64,000 nucleotides of DNA from Lachnospiraceae bacterium (GTDB taxonomy: Bacteria > Bacillota > Clostridia > Lachnospirales > Lachnospiraceae): NCBI GenBank assembly GCA_017427415.1, contig JAFRSU010000016.1:56156-120155 (forward strand), read 5' to 3'. Under the pieces are notes generated by a model. That model saw only the letters and a list, made by a program, of their open reading frames with translations, was not told the origin of the DNA and did no database searches. A program made the position numbers and the translations under genes. How positions within the stretch are numbered: the stretch's first letter is position 1; the number at the start of each line of letters is the position of its first letter. Shown here one piece after another: positions 29,953-38,204 of the stretch.

Positions 29953-30945
29953 TTATTTCATAAGGTAACCTTCTACACTTGTGATGCAGTTAGCACCGTC
30001 CGCTGCAGCTGTAATGATCTGCCTTAAAGGCTTCTTTCTGATGTCACCTGCTGCGAAAATACCGGGCATCGAGGTTTTGCCGGATTCATCAGCCAGGATA
30101 TAACCGGCCTCATCACAGGCTACGAGATCCTTGAACAGGTCTGTGGCGGGAGTGATACCTATGGCAACAAATACACCTGATACGGCAAGAGCACGCTCGT
30201 CTCCGGTTTTAACATTCTTGACCAATAGTTCTTCAACATTGGAATTACCCGAGATCTTTTTTGAAATGCTGTCAAAGACAAATTCGATGTTCTCGATGGC
30301 ATCAGCCTTCGATACCAGACTCTTTGCGGCACGGAATGCGTCACGTCTGTGTACGATATATACCTTTTTGCAGAGCCTTGAAAGGAAGATCGCATCCTCT
30401 AATGCAACATCGCCTCCTCCTACTACGGCTACATCCTTCTTCCTGAAGAAAGCTCCGTCACAGGTAGCACAGTAAGAAACGCCTACGCCGGTAAATTCAT
30501 CCTCACCGTCGATGCCTGCTTTCTTGTGAGAGGCTCCGGTAGCGGCTATCACGCTTTTTGTAAGATAAGATTCACCTTCGGCGGTAGATATCATATATAC
30601 CAGATCTATCATCGAATCAAGCCCGCGTGTTTTTAAGTCTATCTCATTAAAAAACCCGTTAGGAGCGATATATCCGGGAGTTATATCCGTAATATCGGCT
30701 GTGACAAAACTGCATCCGAGTTTGTCGCAATGTTTCTTGAAGGCGTCCGAAAGCTCTCCTCCGGACAGTCCCGGAAGCCCCGGATAATTATCCACCTCAT
30801 AGGTGTTCAATACCTGTCCGCCGGGGGCGTACGAACGGTCGAGTAAAATGAAAGAAAGTTCGGCTCTGGCTGCATATATGGCAGCCGCCATACCTGCCGG
30901 ACCTGCCCCTATTATCACGGTGTCGTAGATTTTAAGGTCGCTCAT
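29953..30945 (-). CDS. trxB: Thioredoxin reductase
   Basis: 330 residues. FAD-binding GAGPAGMAAAIYAARAEL at the N-terminus, redox-active CATC in GVSYCATCDGAFF and the NADPH-binding GGGDVALEDAIFL region are all intact. The C-terminal FAD motif is GIFAAGDIRKKPLRQIITAA. It reduces thioredoxin with NADPH; a thioredoxin is encoded at 60911 in this window. It has its own promoter and a GGAG ribosome-binding site. Confidence 0.96.
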   Translation of the reverse strand: MSDLKIYDTVIIGAGPAGMAAAIYAARAELSFILLDRSYAPGGQVLNTYEVDNYPGLPGLSGGELSDAFKKHCDKLGCSFVTADITDITPGYIAPNGFFNEIDLKTRGLDSMIDLVYMISTAEGESYLTKSVIAATGASHKKAGIDGEDEFTGVGVSYCATCDGAFFRKKDVAVVGGGDVALEDAIFLSRLCKKVYIVHRRDAFRAAKSLVSKADAIENIEFVFDSISKKISGNSNVEELLVKNVKTGDERALAVSGVFVAIGITPATDLFKDLVACDEAGYILADESGKTSMPGIFAAGDIRKKPLRQIITAAADGANCITSVEGYLMK

Positions 30946-30983
30946 GGTTGATTCTCCGTTTCTTTTTGGATTTTGTATACCAT

Positions 30984-31012
30984 ATCATAGCATATAATAA
31001 GGATTTGTTCAA
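30984..31012 (-). promoter_or_regulatory. trxB promoter
   Basis: On the - strand, TTGAAC (31007-31012) and TATGAT (30984-30989) with a 17-base spacer, about 40 bases before the trxB start. Confidence 0.7.
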
Positions 31013-31492
31013 CAAAACCTTTATATCAAAATTATTTATAAATCCGCTTTTTCTGTCATTGATGTCTTTTGTGTCTGAAAGTCCGACAATTATAAACGAC
31101 GGAAAAGGTATTGACATTTTGCTTTTTGTGCAATTTGCACAAAGGAATGAAAATCCAAAATTTTGTTCGGGGAGAGAAAAAACTGCATTTTGTGGATTAA
31201 CCTAAAAGTTATCCACAAAAAAGAGGCTTATTTTCATGCGTTTTTGAGTTATAAACCATTTTATCCACTTTATCAACAAAAAATAACCACTTTTGTAGTC
31301 TTAAAAAAAATCATGTCAAGACGAAACTTTGTTTTGTCATTTGTGATAAATTTACAATAAAATTAAAAATCTGTTGACATCTAAATGTTTTGAAAATGAG
31401 CTGAAATTTTAGAAGATTTAGATAATTTGCGATGACAAGGTTAGCAAATCCGGAAATAAATTATAACAATTATGATACATTTGGGAAAAACC
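31013..31492. other. AT-rich divergent intergenic region between trxB and the exopolysaccharide operon
   Basis: This 480-base stretch holds no convincing gene. Visible signals are a perfect 17-base palindrome TTGTGCAATTTGCACAA at 31126-31142, just after a TTGACA at 31111. A group of DnaA-box-like nonamers follows at 31191-31278 (TTATCCACA exact at 31209-31217; variants beside it). The remainder is A/T tracts. It could hold long-range control sites for the operon at 31569. Confidence 0.6.
31126..31142. promoter_or_regulatory. Perfect palindrome, candidate operator
   Basis: TTGTGCAA T TTGCACAA, eight-base arms with a one-base centre, about 180 bases before trxB and 440 before the exopolysaccharide operon. 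Binding protein unknown. Confidence 0.5.
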
Positions 31493-31522
31493 TTTACAAA
31501 TTAAGCGTGAATAGTGTATAAT
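31493..31522 (+). promoter_or_regulatory. Promoter of the Pel-like exopolysaccharide operon
   Basis: TTTACA (31493-31498) and TATAAT (31517-31522) with an 18-base spacer, preceded by TG one base before the -10. The leader to the first start at 31569 is only about 40 bases, so no large riboswitch fits there. Confidence 0.7.
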
Positions 31523-31568
31523 TCCAAATTGGTGATTTGTGCCCAAAATTCAGCTACGGGAGAGGAAA

Positions 31569-31826
31569 ATGGACAAGCGTTTTGTGTTAAGACATGCTGC
31601 CGGGACATACTGGCTTATAGATCTTGAGCAGGATCCTGCCGCATATAAAGAGCCTATGTCTTTTATAAAAACCGGTGCAGAAGTGATCGAACTTTTGGAA
31701 GAGGGCAAAAAAACCATGGAAATAGCAGCTATAATAAGCGACAGATACAATTCAAAGCCGGAGGATGTCTTAGAGGACATTGTCAGTTTTGAAATGCAGC
31801 TGAAGGATTTCGGTTATATCATTTGA
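31569..31826 (+). CDS. PqqD-like (RRE-fold) small protein, first gene of the exopolysaccharide operon
   Basis: 85 residues. The pattern (SFIKTGAEVIELLEEGKKTM ... EIAAIISDRY ... DVLEDIVSFEMQLKDFGYII) matches the PqqD family, a winged-helix fold that often binds leader peptides of modified peptides. No radical SAM enzyme or peptide precursor is adjacent. The start at 31569 follows GGGAGAGG; an in-frame ATG at 31539 would add 10 residues before this site. It is 37 bases upstream of the PelD-like gene. PqqD-like proteins also occur in polysaccharide loci with a nucleotidyltransferase, as at the far end of this operon. Confidence 0.78.
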   Translation: MDKRFVLRHAAGTYWLIDLEQDPAAYKEPMSFIKTGAEVIELLEEGKKTMEIAAIISDRYNSKPEDVLEDIVSFEMQLKDFGYII

Positions 31827-31863
31827 TCATATAAACATATAACCGGTCAGAAGAGGAGGAACA

Positions 31864-34068
31864 GTGAACGTACTGCTTATAGGCGGATCGGGTAGTCTGA
31901 TCAACAGCCTTATCATCAAATTCAAAAAGGAAGGTCACAGGGTATATCTTCTTACGGGCAGCAGACAGGACAAGGCCCCGTATCAGAAGGTTTTCGAGAG
32001 ATACAATTTCCCTTATGACTGTGCTTGTCTGAATGAGATCTTTGAAAGCATAAATATGGATCTGACCATATTTATGGGAGCGTATGACACCAATTACAAG
32101 TGGACCAATGAAGAGGCGGATGCCGTACAATATTCGTCGGGACTGATGAATATCCTTATGAGCTACGCCATGAAGAACAGGGGCAGGTTTATATACCTTT
32201 CATCCGACGAGGTATACAGCCTGAACAGTGAGGAAGATATCGTTGAGAACGATCCCCCCACACCTATCGGTGTCAAGAGCATGCTTCTCGCACAGGCCGA
32301 GGAAATGTGTGAGAGTTACCGCATCAGCCGTGAGAGAGATATCATGACGCTCCGTCTCGACCATGTCTATGTTGTTCCCAAAAGAAGAAGCGAATGCCGT
32401 GACAAAGTTTCAAAGCTCTGCCTTGAAGCATTTGACAACAAAAAGATCACGGCCAATGAAAACAGTAAGTACTCCCTTCTCTATGAGACTGATGCCGTAG
32501 AGTTTATTTATCGTGCTTCTGTTGCGGATACACATGAGGAAAGTATTTATAACATTTCTTCCTGCAGGGAAAAGACCGAGCCTGAGGTTGCGGAGATCAT
32601 CAAGAAATATTGCGGTGATGATACAAGGGTTATGAGCCTCCCCGGAGAGAAAAAGCGTATAATCCTTTCTAATAAACGATTCTCAGACGAATTCGGGAAA
32701 CAGTATTATTGTGATGATGAAGGTATAATCAAGAACATCGTCAGAACAATGATGCTGAACAAGAGTGCGTTCAGGGATGATGAGGTAAAGAAGAAATCAT
32801 TTATAGACAGAGTATTTAAAAAGGGAGGCTGGCTTGTAAAGGCACTGATCCCTTTTGTGGAAAACCTTATAGCGTTTATCCCGTTCTTCCTGCTTAATAA
32901 CAGGGCAACCGGAAGCAAGTATTTTGCAAATCTTGATTTTTATCTTATCTATGTACTTATATTTGCAATCGTATATGGACAGCAGCAGGCTGTTTTTTCA
33001 GCCGTTCTTGCTACGATAGGGTATTGCTTCAGACAGATGTATACCAAGAGCGGCTTTGAACTCATGCTTGATACGAATACCTATCTGTGGATCGCTCAGA
33101 TATTCATACTCGGTCTGGTAGTAGGATACATGAGAGACCAGATCACAAAGCTTAAGAGGGAAGGCCAGGAAGAAAAGGAATTCCTGTCAGGGCAATTGGG
33201 CGACATGAGAGACATCAACAGCAGTAACGTGCGTGTTAAGGATGCTCTTGAAACCCAGCTTGTCAACCAGAATGACAGTATCGGAAAGATATACAGTATT
33301 ACTTCGGCACTTGACCAGAGAAGTCCCGAAGAAGTCCTTTTCTATGCTGCGGATATGCTTTCAAACCTTGTAAAGAGCAAGGACGTAGCGATATATAATG
33401 TAGTAAACGATGATTATGCAAGACTGTTCTCAGCCACTTCAAAGAAGGCGAGAGTACTTGGCAATTCCGTAAAATACCGTGAACTTGCAAGTATGTATGA
33501 TGTTCTTGCGGATCACAAAGTATTTATCAACAGAAAAATGGAAGAAAATCTTCCTATGATGGCCAACATGATATTTGACGATGATGACCGTCCCCAGACG
33601 ATACTTATGATCTGGACTCTTCCTTGGGAGAATATGACTTTGGGACAGGCCAATATGCTTGTTGTCATAAGCGCGCTCATAAAAGGAGCGGTTGTTCGTT
33701 CTACCAGATATCTTCAGGCATTACAGGAAAAGAGATATATCGAGGGTACAAAGATCCTCGAACCCGACGCATTCGGGCCTCTTCTTTCGGCATTCCAGAA
33801 TGCCGAAAGAGACGGACTGGCAGAGTGTGTACTTTTCAGGATCAAGTTAAAGCCAGGGGATAATATATACTCAATTGGAGAAAAGGCTGCACTTCTCTTA
33901 AGACAGACGGATATCATGGGTATGGCTGAGGATGGACTTCAGATACTTTTAGCAAATACCACAAGGGCTGATTCGGAGTTTGTAGAGAAACGATTTGCCA
34001 ACAACGGCATTGAAACGGAAATAGTGGAGGATGGTGTAGTATGTCTGCGACCGGACAGAGTATCCTGA
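31864..34068 (+). CDS. pelD: PelD-like c-di-GMP receptor fused to an N-terminal NAD(P)-epimerase-like domain
   Basis: 734 residues. Residues 1-290 are an epimerase/SDR-like domain (LLIGGSGSLINSL, YLSSDEVYS), but the YxxxK catalytic pair is not seen where expected (135-139 read IGVKS). Residues about 325-425 hold four membrane segments. A short coiled region and a GAF-like domain (about 475-610) follow. The last domain (about 625-730) is GGDEF-like with the active site changed to EDGLQ (688-692), while RQTD (680-683) sits exactly where the RxxD c-di-GMP inhibitory site lies. In P. aeruginosa PelD a degenerate GGDEF with this site turns on Pel synthesis when c-di-GMP binds. Start GTG with AGGAGG. 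It overlaps the next gene by 28 bases. Confidence 0.85.
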   Translation: MNVLLIGGSGSLINSLIIKFKKEGHRVYLLTGSRQDKAPYQKVFERYNFPYDCACLNEIFESINMDLTIFMGAYDTNYKWTNEEADAVQYSSGLMNILMSYAMKNRGRFIYLSSDEVYSLNSEEDIVENDPPTPIGVKSMLLAQAEEMCESYRISRERDIMTLRLDHVYVVPKRRSECRDKVSKLCLEAFDNKKITANENSKYSLLYETDAVEFIYRASVADTHEESIYNISSCREKTEPEVAEIIKKYCGDDTRVMSLPGEKKRIILSNKRFSDEFGKQYYCDDEGIIKNIVRTMMLNKSAFRDDEVKKKSFIDRVFKKGGWLVKALIPFVENLIAFIPFFLLNNRATGSKYFANLDFYLIYVLIFAIVYGQQQAVFSAVLATIGYCFRQMYTKSGFELMLDTNTYLWIAQIFILGLVVGYMRDQITKLKREGQEEKEFLSGQLGDMRDINSSNVRVKDALETQLVNQNDSIGKIYSITSALDQRSPEEVLFYAADMLSNLVKSKDVAIYNVVNDDYARLFSATSKKARVLGNSVKYRELASMYDVLADHKVFINRKMEENLPMMANMIFDDDDRPQTILMIWTLPWENMTLGQANMLVVISALIKGAVVRSTRYLQALQEKRYIEGTKILEPDAFGPLLSAFQNAERDGLAECVLFRIKLKPGDNIYSIGEKAALLLRQTDIMGMAEDGLQILLANTTRADSEFVEKRFANNGIETEIVEDGVVCLRPDRVS

Positions 34069-34955
34069 TAATAACGCTTATTGTTATCAGCGGCATCATT
34101 GCTGTTATATATTTTATCGCCAATTATTGTTTAGGGTTAAACAGAAGAAACAGCACGCTTATAAAGACATTGATCATGATCCTGTGTCCTGTGGTCGGGG
34201 TCTTATTCTTCAGCTTGTCATATATTTGGTATAAGGCATTTATGTCTTCACCGGTAGACCTTGAAGACGTTATATTCGGAAAGGAACATCCGAAGTTTGA
34301 AACGAAGGCTGAAGAGGATAAAGAACGTAACATGATCCCTCTTGAGGAGGCTATAGCCATCACCGAGAAGCAGGACTTAAGAAAGCTTATGATGAATGTT
34401 GTCAGCAGTGACATCAATCATTCCCTTGCGTCTATAACACTTGCTCTTAACAGTGGAGATACTGAGACGGCGCACTACGCTGCTTCCGTACTTCAGGATG
34501 CACTTAATGATTTCAGAGCGGTAGTGGACAGGGAATATAAAAGCATATTGGAGGATGCTCCGGATAAATACGACAGGTGCAGGAAGCTGATCGACTACAT
34601 GGATCAGGTACTCAGTCAAAAGGTATTTATCGATATGGAACAACGAAATTATGTCGGGATCATGGAGGCTGTCGGTGAGATCCTTTATATGGGAGAACCT
34701 GACAGTATAACTGCCGGACAGTTTGAGGCACTTGCCTTAAGGCTTCTCGGTATAGAGGATTATGAAAGATGCGAAAAATGGTGCGACAGGATCAGGATAC
34801 ATTGCGGGTCTTCCCTTGCCGCATATACCTGCAGGCTCAAGCTTTTCTTTGCTATGAACCGCAGGGAGGATTTCTTCGATTGCATCGAAGAGCTTAAGGC
34901 TTCTCCCGTGGTTATAGATAAAGAAACCCTGGAGCTTATAAGGGTATTTAGTTGA
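34041..34955 (+). CDS. pelE: PelE-like membrane protein with helical-repeat domain
   Basis: 304 residues. Two membrane segments (about 7-27 and 43-65) are followed by an alpha-helical cytoplasmic region with TPR-like character (LSIEDYERCEKWCDRI-type helix pairs, SITAGQFEALALRLLGIEDY). This matches the layout of PelE, which stabilises and stimulates the PelF synthase in the inner-membrane Pel complex. Sequence similarity is low in this family, so the call rests on position between PelD- and PelA-like genes and on topology. The start overlaps the PelD-like gene by 28 bases. Confidence 0.7.
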   Translation: MSATGQSILIITLIVISGIIAVIYFIANYCLGLNRRNSTLIKTLIMILCPVVGVLFFSLSYIWYKAFMSSPVDLEDVIFGKEHPKFETKAEEDKERNMIPLEEAIAITEKQDLRKLMMNVVSSDINHSLASITLALNSGDTETAHYAASVLQDALNDFRAVVDREYKSILEDAPDKYDRCRKLIDYMDQVLSQKVFIDMEQRNYVGIMEAVGEILYMGEPDSITAGQFEALALRLLGIEDYERCEKWCDRIRIHCGSSLAAYTCRLKLFFAMNRREDFFDCIEELKASPVVIDKETLELIRVFS

Positions 34956-34966
34956 TGAGGTGACAA

Positions 34967-36754
34967 ATGCTTTCAAAGAGAGATTTTTTAAGTATTTTTC
35001 TTATGATGGTGACACTCTTCTTCATCTTCCAGTTTCTGCAGGTGGTGAAGGACAGCGGAAACAATTATGATGTTAATGAGTATGCTGCAGATATTGATAT
35101 CAAGGCTTCCGATATGGAGGTTAAGCAGGCGGACAGTAAGGTCTGGTTTATAGGTGATGTAAACGGAGGAGTCGGGGATGCCGTTAAGCAATGGTGTACA
35201 TACACCAGACAGGAGCTTATCTGCTTTTCGGAAATACCGGCACCTGAATATAATTCCAATGTAGAAGCCATAATCATAGATCCTTCCACATGCGATATCA
35301 TCAATAAGACGGATAAGATAGAAGAGCTTACAAAGATGAAAAAGGTCCTCATATTCGGGGATCTTCCGGATGCAGGATATGTTGACGGTGATGAAACATT
35401 AAAGAAGATGCTCGGTATTACCAAAGTGGTAAATCCGGCTGTCCATGTTGAGGGTGTACAGGTATTCTCGGGATTCCTCTTAGGAGGAGAGTCCGTTTAT
35501 ATCGCACACAAAGACAAACCCGAAGAGGCTGAATATGAGGACCTTGACCTCGATATAGCCTGGTATGATACGGGACTCGGCACAAAGACCTATATTGTGG
35601 GTGTCATGGATGAAGATGAAGTGCATCCGTATGATTTCCCTAAGATGATGTGGAGAAGCAATTATAACGGCGGATTCATATATGCCGTTAACGGAGATTA
35701 TCTCAAAGGCATGATGGGGATCGGATTCCTTGATTCCATGATGTATGATACAAAGGAGTATTATCTGTATCCGGTAGTAAATGCAAACAATGTGGTATTT
35801 TCCGATTTTCCTTATTTCTCTGAAGAAAATTCGGAAAAGATCAAATCAATCTACAGCAGGAGCACTAACTATTTCCAGAAGGATATCGTATGGCCGGGAG
35901 TCATATCCATGGCTGCAAACAGAGAGTTCATTATGACCTGTTTTATGTCGGACAGATATGATTACGAGAATGAAAGCGACATCAATATCCACGAGGTTAA
36001 ATTCTACCTTCAGCAGTTAAAAGAGCATAAAGCCGAGGCAGGTATCTCTCTGGACCACAAAGGTGATGTTACACTGTCCGATAAGATAAAGGACAGCCGG
36101 GATTTTTATAAAAAAGCTGGGATCGGTTACCAGTTTAGAGCATTGTACTTAAGCAAATGGAGTGATGAGCTTAAAAAGGTGCTTGAGGAACAGGAACCGG
36201 GTATCCGTACCGTTGTATGCGGAGAGAGGGGAAACGAACAGGCTATTTCCTTCTGCTCGGATAATGTTACCCTGCAGTATACGACCAATATCGCTAACGA
36301 ATACAGTTTTAAAGCGGCATTGCTTTATAAGAGTCTTCTTACTTCTCTCGGATATACAAATGTGCTTGTTGATATGAACAACGTGATCTGGCCGGAAGGT
36401 AAGGACGATGAATGGCAGAATTATTTTGACCACCTGTACAGCTATGTTACTACATATTGGTCTGACAGACTGGCTTTTGATGCAACCACGATCTCGGAAA
36501 GCGATGCCCGTATCAGAAGGATGCTGAGTGTAAGGTACAGCACGGACAAAAAAGAAGATGATCAGATCGTACTTACGTCTTCAGGTGCGGATGAGAATTA
36601 CTTTGTTTTAAGAACTCATGACCGTGAGATAGACAAGGTGTCGGACAATGCAGAGTTTAAACGTATTGAAAAGGATGCTTATCTTTTAAAGGTTAAGCCG
36701 GGGCAGACCGTCATCACTTTAAAAGAATCCGGTGAGGTATATAAATTAAAATGA
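34967..36754 (+). CDS. Extracytoplasmic PelA-like/DUF2194-like protein
   Basis: 595 residues. One N-terminal membrane segment (about 8-26) with the rest predicted outside. The first 230 residues resemble a Rossmann-like or glutamine-amidotransferase-like fold (VEAIIIDPSTC, KVLIFGDLPDAG). The middle and C-terminal part (VNANNVVFSDFPYFS, MTCFMSDRYDYE, LTSLGYTNVLVDMNNVIWP) recall the deacetylase-related region of DUF2194/PelA proteins. I do not see an unmistakable deacetylase metal triad or a hydrolase motif. Its place between PelE- and PelF-like genes suggests the role of PelA, that is, modification or trimming of the exported polymer. It ends by ATGA overlap with PelF. Confidence 0.6.
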   Translation: MLSKRDFLSIFLMMVTLFFIFQFLQVVKDSGNNYDVNEYAADIDIKASDMEVKQADSKVWFIGDVNGGVGDAVKQWCTYTRQELICFSEIPAPEYNSNVEAIIIDPSTCDIINKTDKIEELTKMKKVLIFGDLPDAGYVDGDETLKKMLGITKVVNPAVHVEGVQVFSGFLLGGESVYIAHKDKPEEAEYEDLDLDIAWYDTGLGTKTYIVGVMDEDEVHPYDFPKMMWRSNYNGGFIYAVNGDYLKGMMGIGFLDSMMYDTKEYYLYPVVNANNVVFSDFPYFSEENSEKIKSIYSRSTNYFQKDIVWPGVISMAANREFIMTCFMSDRYDYENESDINIHEVKFYLQQLKEHKAEAGISLDHKGDVTLSDKIKDSRDFYKKAGIGYQFRALYLSKWSDELKKVLEEQEPGIRTVVCGERGNEQAISFCSDNVTLQYTTNIANEYSFKAALLYKSLLTSLGYTNVLVDMNNVIWPEGKDDEWQNYFDHLYSYVTTYWSDRLAFDATTISESDARIRRMLSVRYSTDKKEDDQIVLTSSGADENYFVLRTHDREIDKVSDNAEFKRIEKDAYLLKVKPGQTVITLKESGEVYKLK

Positions 36755-38178
36755 AAATATGTATAGTAGCGGAAGGCTGTTATCCGTATGTGGTCGGCGG
36801 TGTATCCGGCTGGGTAAACAGCATGATAAAAGCGTTTCCCGAGCATGAGTTTGTGATCCTGTCCATTATTTCAAACAGGGAACAGAGTGCAAAATTTGCA
36901 TATGAGCTTCCTGAAAATGTGACAGAGGTATATGAATCATATCTTGACGATTTTGACTGGGGAAAAAGACCTAAGACCGGAAGAAGAACGCATTTTTCCG
37001 ATAAGTATTATAAAGCACTCAGAAGTATCATCATGAATGAAAAGCCTGACTGGAACACGGTTTTCAAGCTCTTTGAAAAGGAGTTCTCGGTGGACGATCT
37101 GCTTATGGGTGCGGACTTTTTGAATATAATCAGAGAGCTCTATGAACTAAGATATACTCAGATAAACTTCTCCGATTTCCTATGGACGATGAGATCTATT
37201 TATCTGCCGCTTTTCCTGATACTTAAAACACCTATACCGAAAGCAGACATTTATCACTGCGTGGCAACAGGGTATGCAGGTGTTTTGGGCAGTATGGCAA
37301 AAGAAAGATACGGCTGCGGTCTCATAGTTTCCGAGCATGGTATATATACCAGAGAACGTGAGGAAGAGCTTATCAAGGCCACATGGGTTGCGGGTATCTA
37401 TAAAAATATCTGGATAGACCAGTTTAAAAAGATGTCACTTTTGGCATATGACAAGGCTGATGTGGTAACTTCGCTTTACGGGCATGCAAAAGAGCTCCAG
37501 ATAGAACTCGGATGTAATGAAAGTAAGATCATGATCACCGCAAACGGCATCGATATGTCCCGTTTTGAAAACCTTCCGGGAAAAACTGAAGAGGATGAGG
37601 GCTATGTCAATATAGGGGCCATTCTTCGTGTCACTCCGATAAAGGATGTTAAATCTTTGATAAGGGCATTTGCTTTTGCAAAGTCACTGGTACCGAATCT
37701 GAGACTTTGGATAATCGGGCCTACCGATATTGAAGAAAAATATGCAGCTGAGTGTTTTGAACTTGTAGAGATTATGAATCTTAAGGATGTAATCTTTACA
37801 GGCGAGGTGGATGTTACGAACTATATCGGAAGAATGGATTTTACGATACTTACGAGTATAAGCGAAGGACAGCCGCTTACCATACTTGAGAGTTATGCTG
37901 CTAAAAAGCCTGTTATAGCTACCGATGTAGGTAACTGTTTCGGACTGTTATATGGTGAAGGCGGGGACAAGCTCGGAGAGGCAGGTATCATTACGCATAT
38001 CATGAATACCGAAGAGATGGCCGATGCCATGGTCAATCTGGCCGGAGATCCCGATAAATGCCAAAAGATGGGGGAGATCGGCTTTAAAAGATGCAAAGAG
38101 AAATATCAGCTCTCACAGATGCAGGACACATACAGGCAGCTTTACAATAAGGTATTTGAACATAATTATCCCGATTGA
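36751..38178 (+). CDS. pelF: PelF-like glycosyltransferase (GT4), polymer synthase
   Basis: 475 residues, cytoplasmic, GT-B fold. The N-terminal CIVAEGCYPYVVGGVSGWVN, the SEHGIYTREREEELIKATW block and ANGIDMSRFENLP are typical of the PelF family. ILTSISEGQPLTILESYAA holds the E-x7-E-like nucleotide-sugar-binding motif. PelF polymerises UDP-activated N-acetylhexosamines in the known Pel system. The start overlaps the PelA-like stop by four bases. This and PelG are the most certain Pel assignments in the operon. Confidence 0.92.
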   Translation: MKICIVAEGCYPYVVGGVSGWVNSMIKAFPEHEFVILSIISNREQSAKFAYELPENVTEVYESYLDDFDWGKRPKTGRRTHFSDKYYKALRSIIMNEKPDWNTVFKLFEKEFSVDDLLMGADFLNIIRELYELRYTQINFSDFLWTMRSIYLPLFLILKTPIPKADIYHCVATGYAGVLGSMAKERYGCGLIVSEHGIYTREREEELIKATWVAGIYKNIWIDQFKKMSLLAYDKADVVTSLYGHAKELQIELGCNESKIMITANGIDMSRFENLPGKTEEDEGYVNIGAILRVTPIKDVKSLIRAFAFAKSLVPNLRLWIIGPTDIEEKYAAECFELVEIMNLKDVIFTGEVDVTNYIGRMDFTILTSISEGQPLTILESYAAKKPVIATDVGNCFGLLYGEGGDKLGEAGIITHIMNTEEMADAMVNLAGDPDKCQKMGEIGFKRCKEKYQLSQMQDTYRQLYNKVFEHNYPD

Positions 38179-38204
38179 AGGGAATAAATTGAAAGGAACT
38201 TGAT

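Noticed and set aside
31191..31278. Chromosomal origin of replication
   Set aside because: DnaA-like boxes are present, but dnaA, dnaN, rpmH or parAB are not nearby, and gene direction does not switch across the region on the large scale.
31522..31568. c-di-GMP riboswitch before the Pel-like operon
   Set aside because: The leader from the promoter to the first start is only about 40 bases and shows no GEMM-like motifs; control more likely acts on the PelD-like protein.
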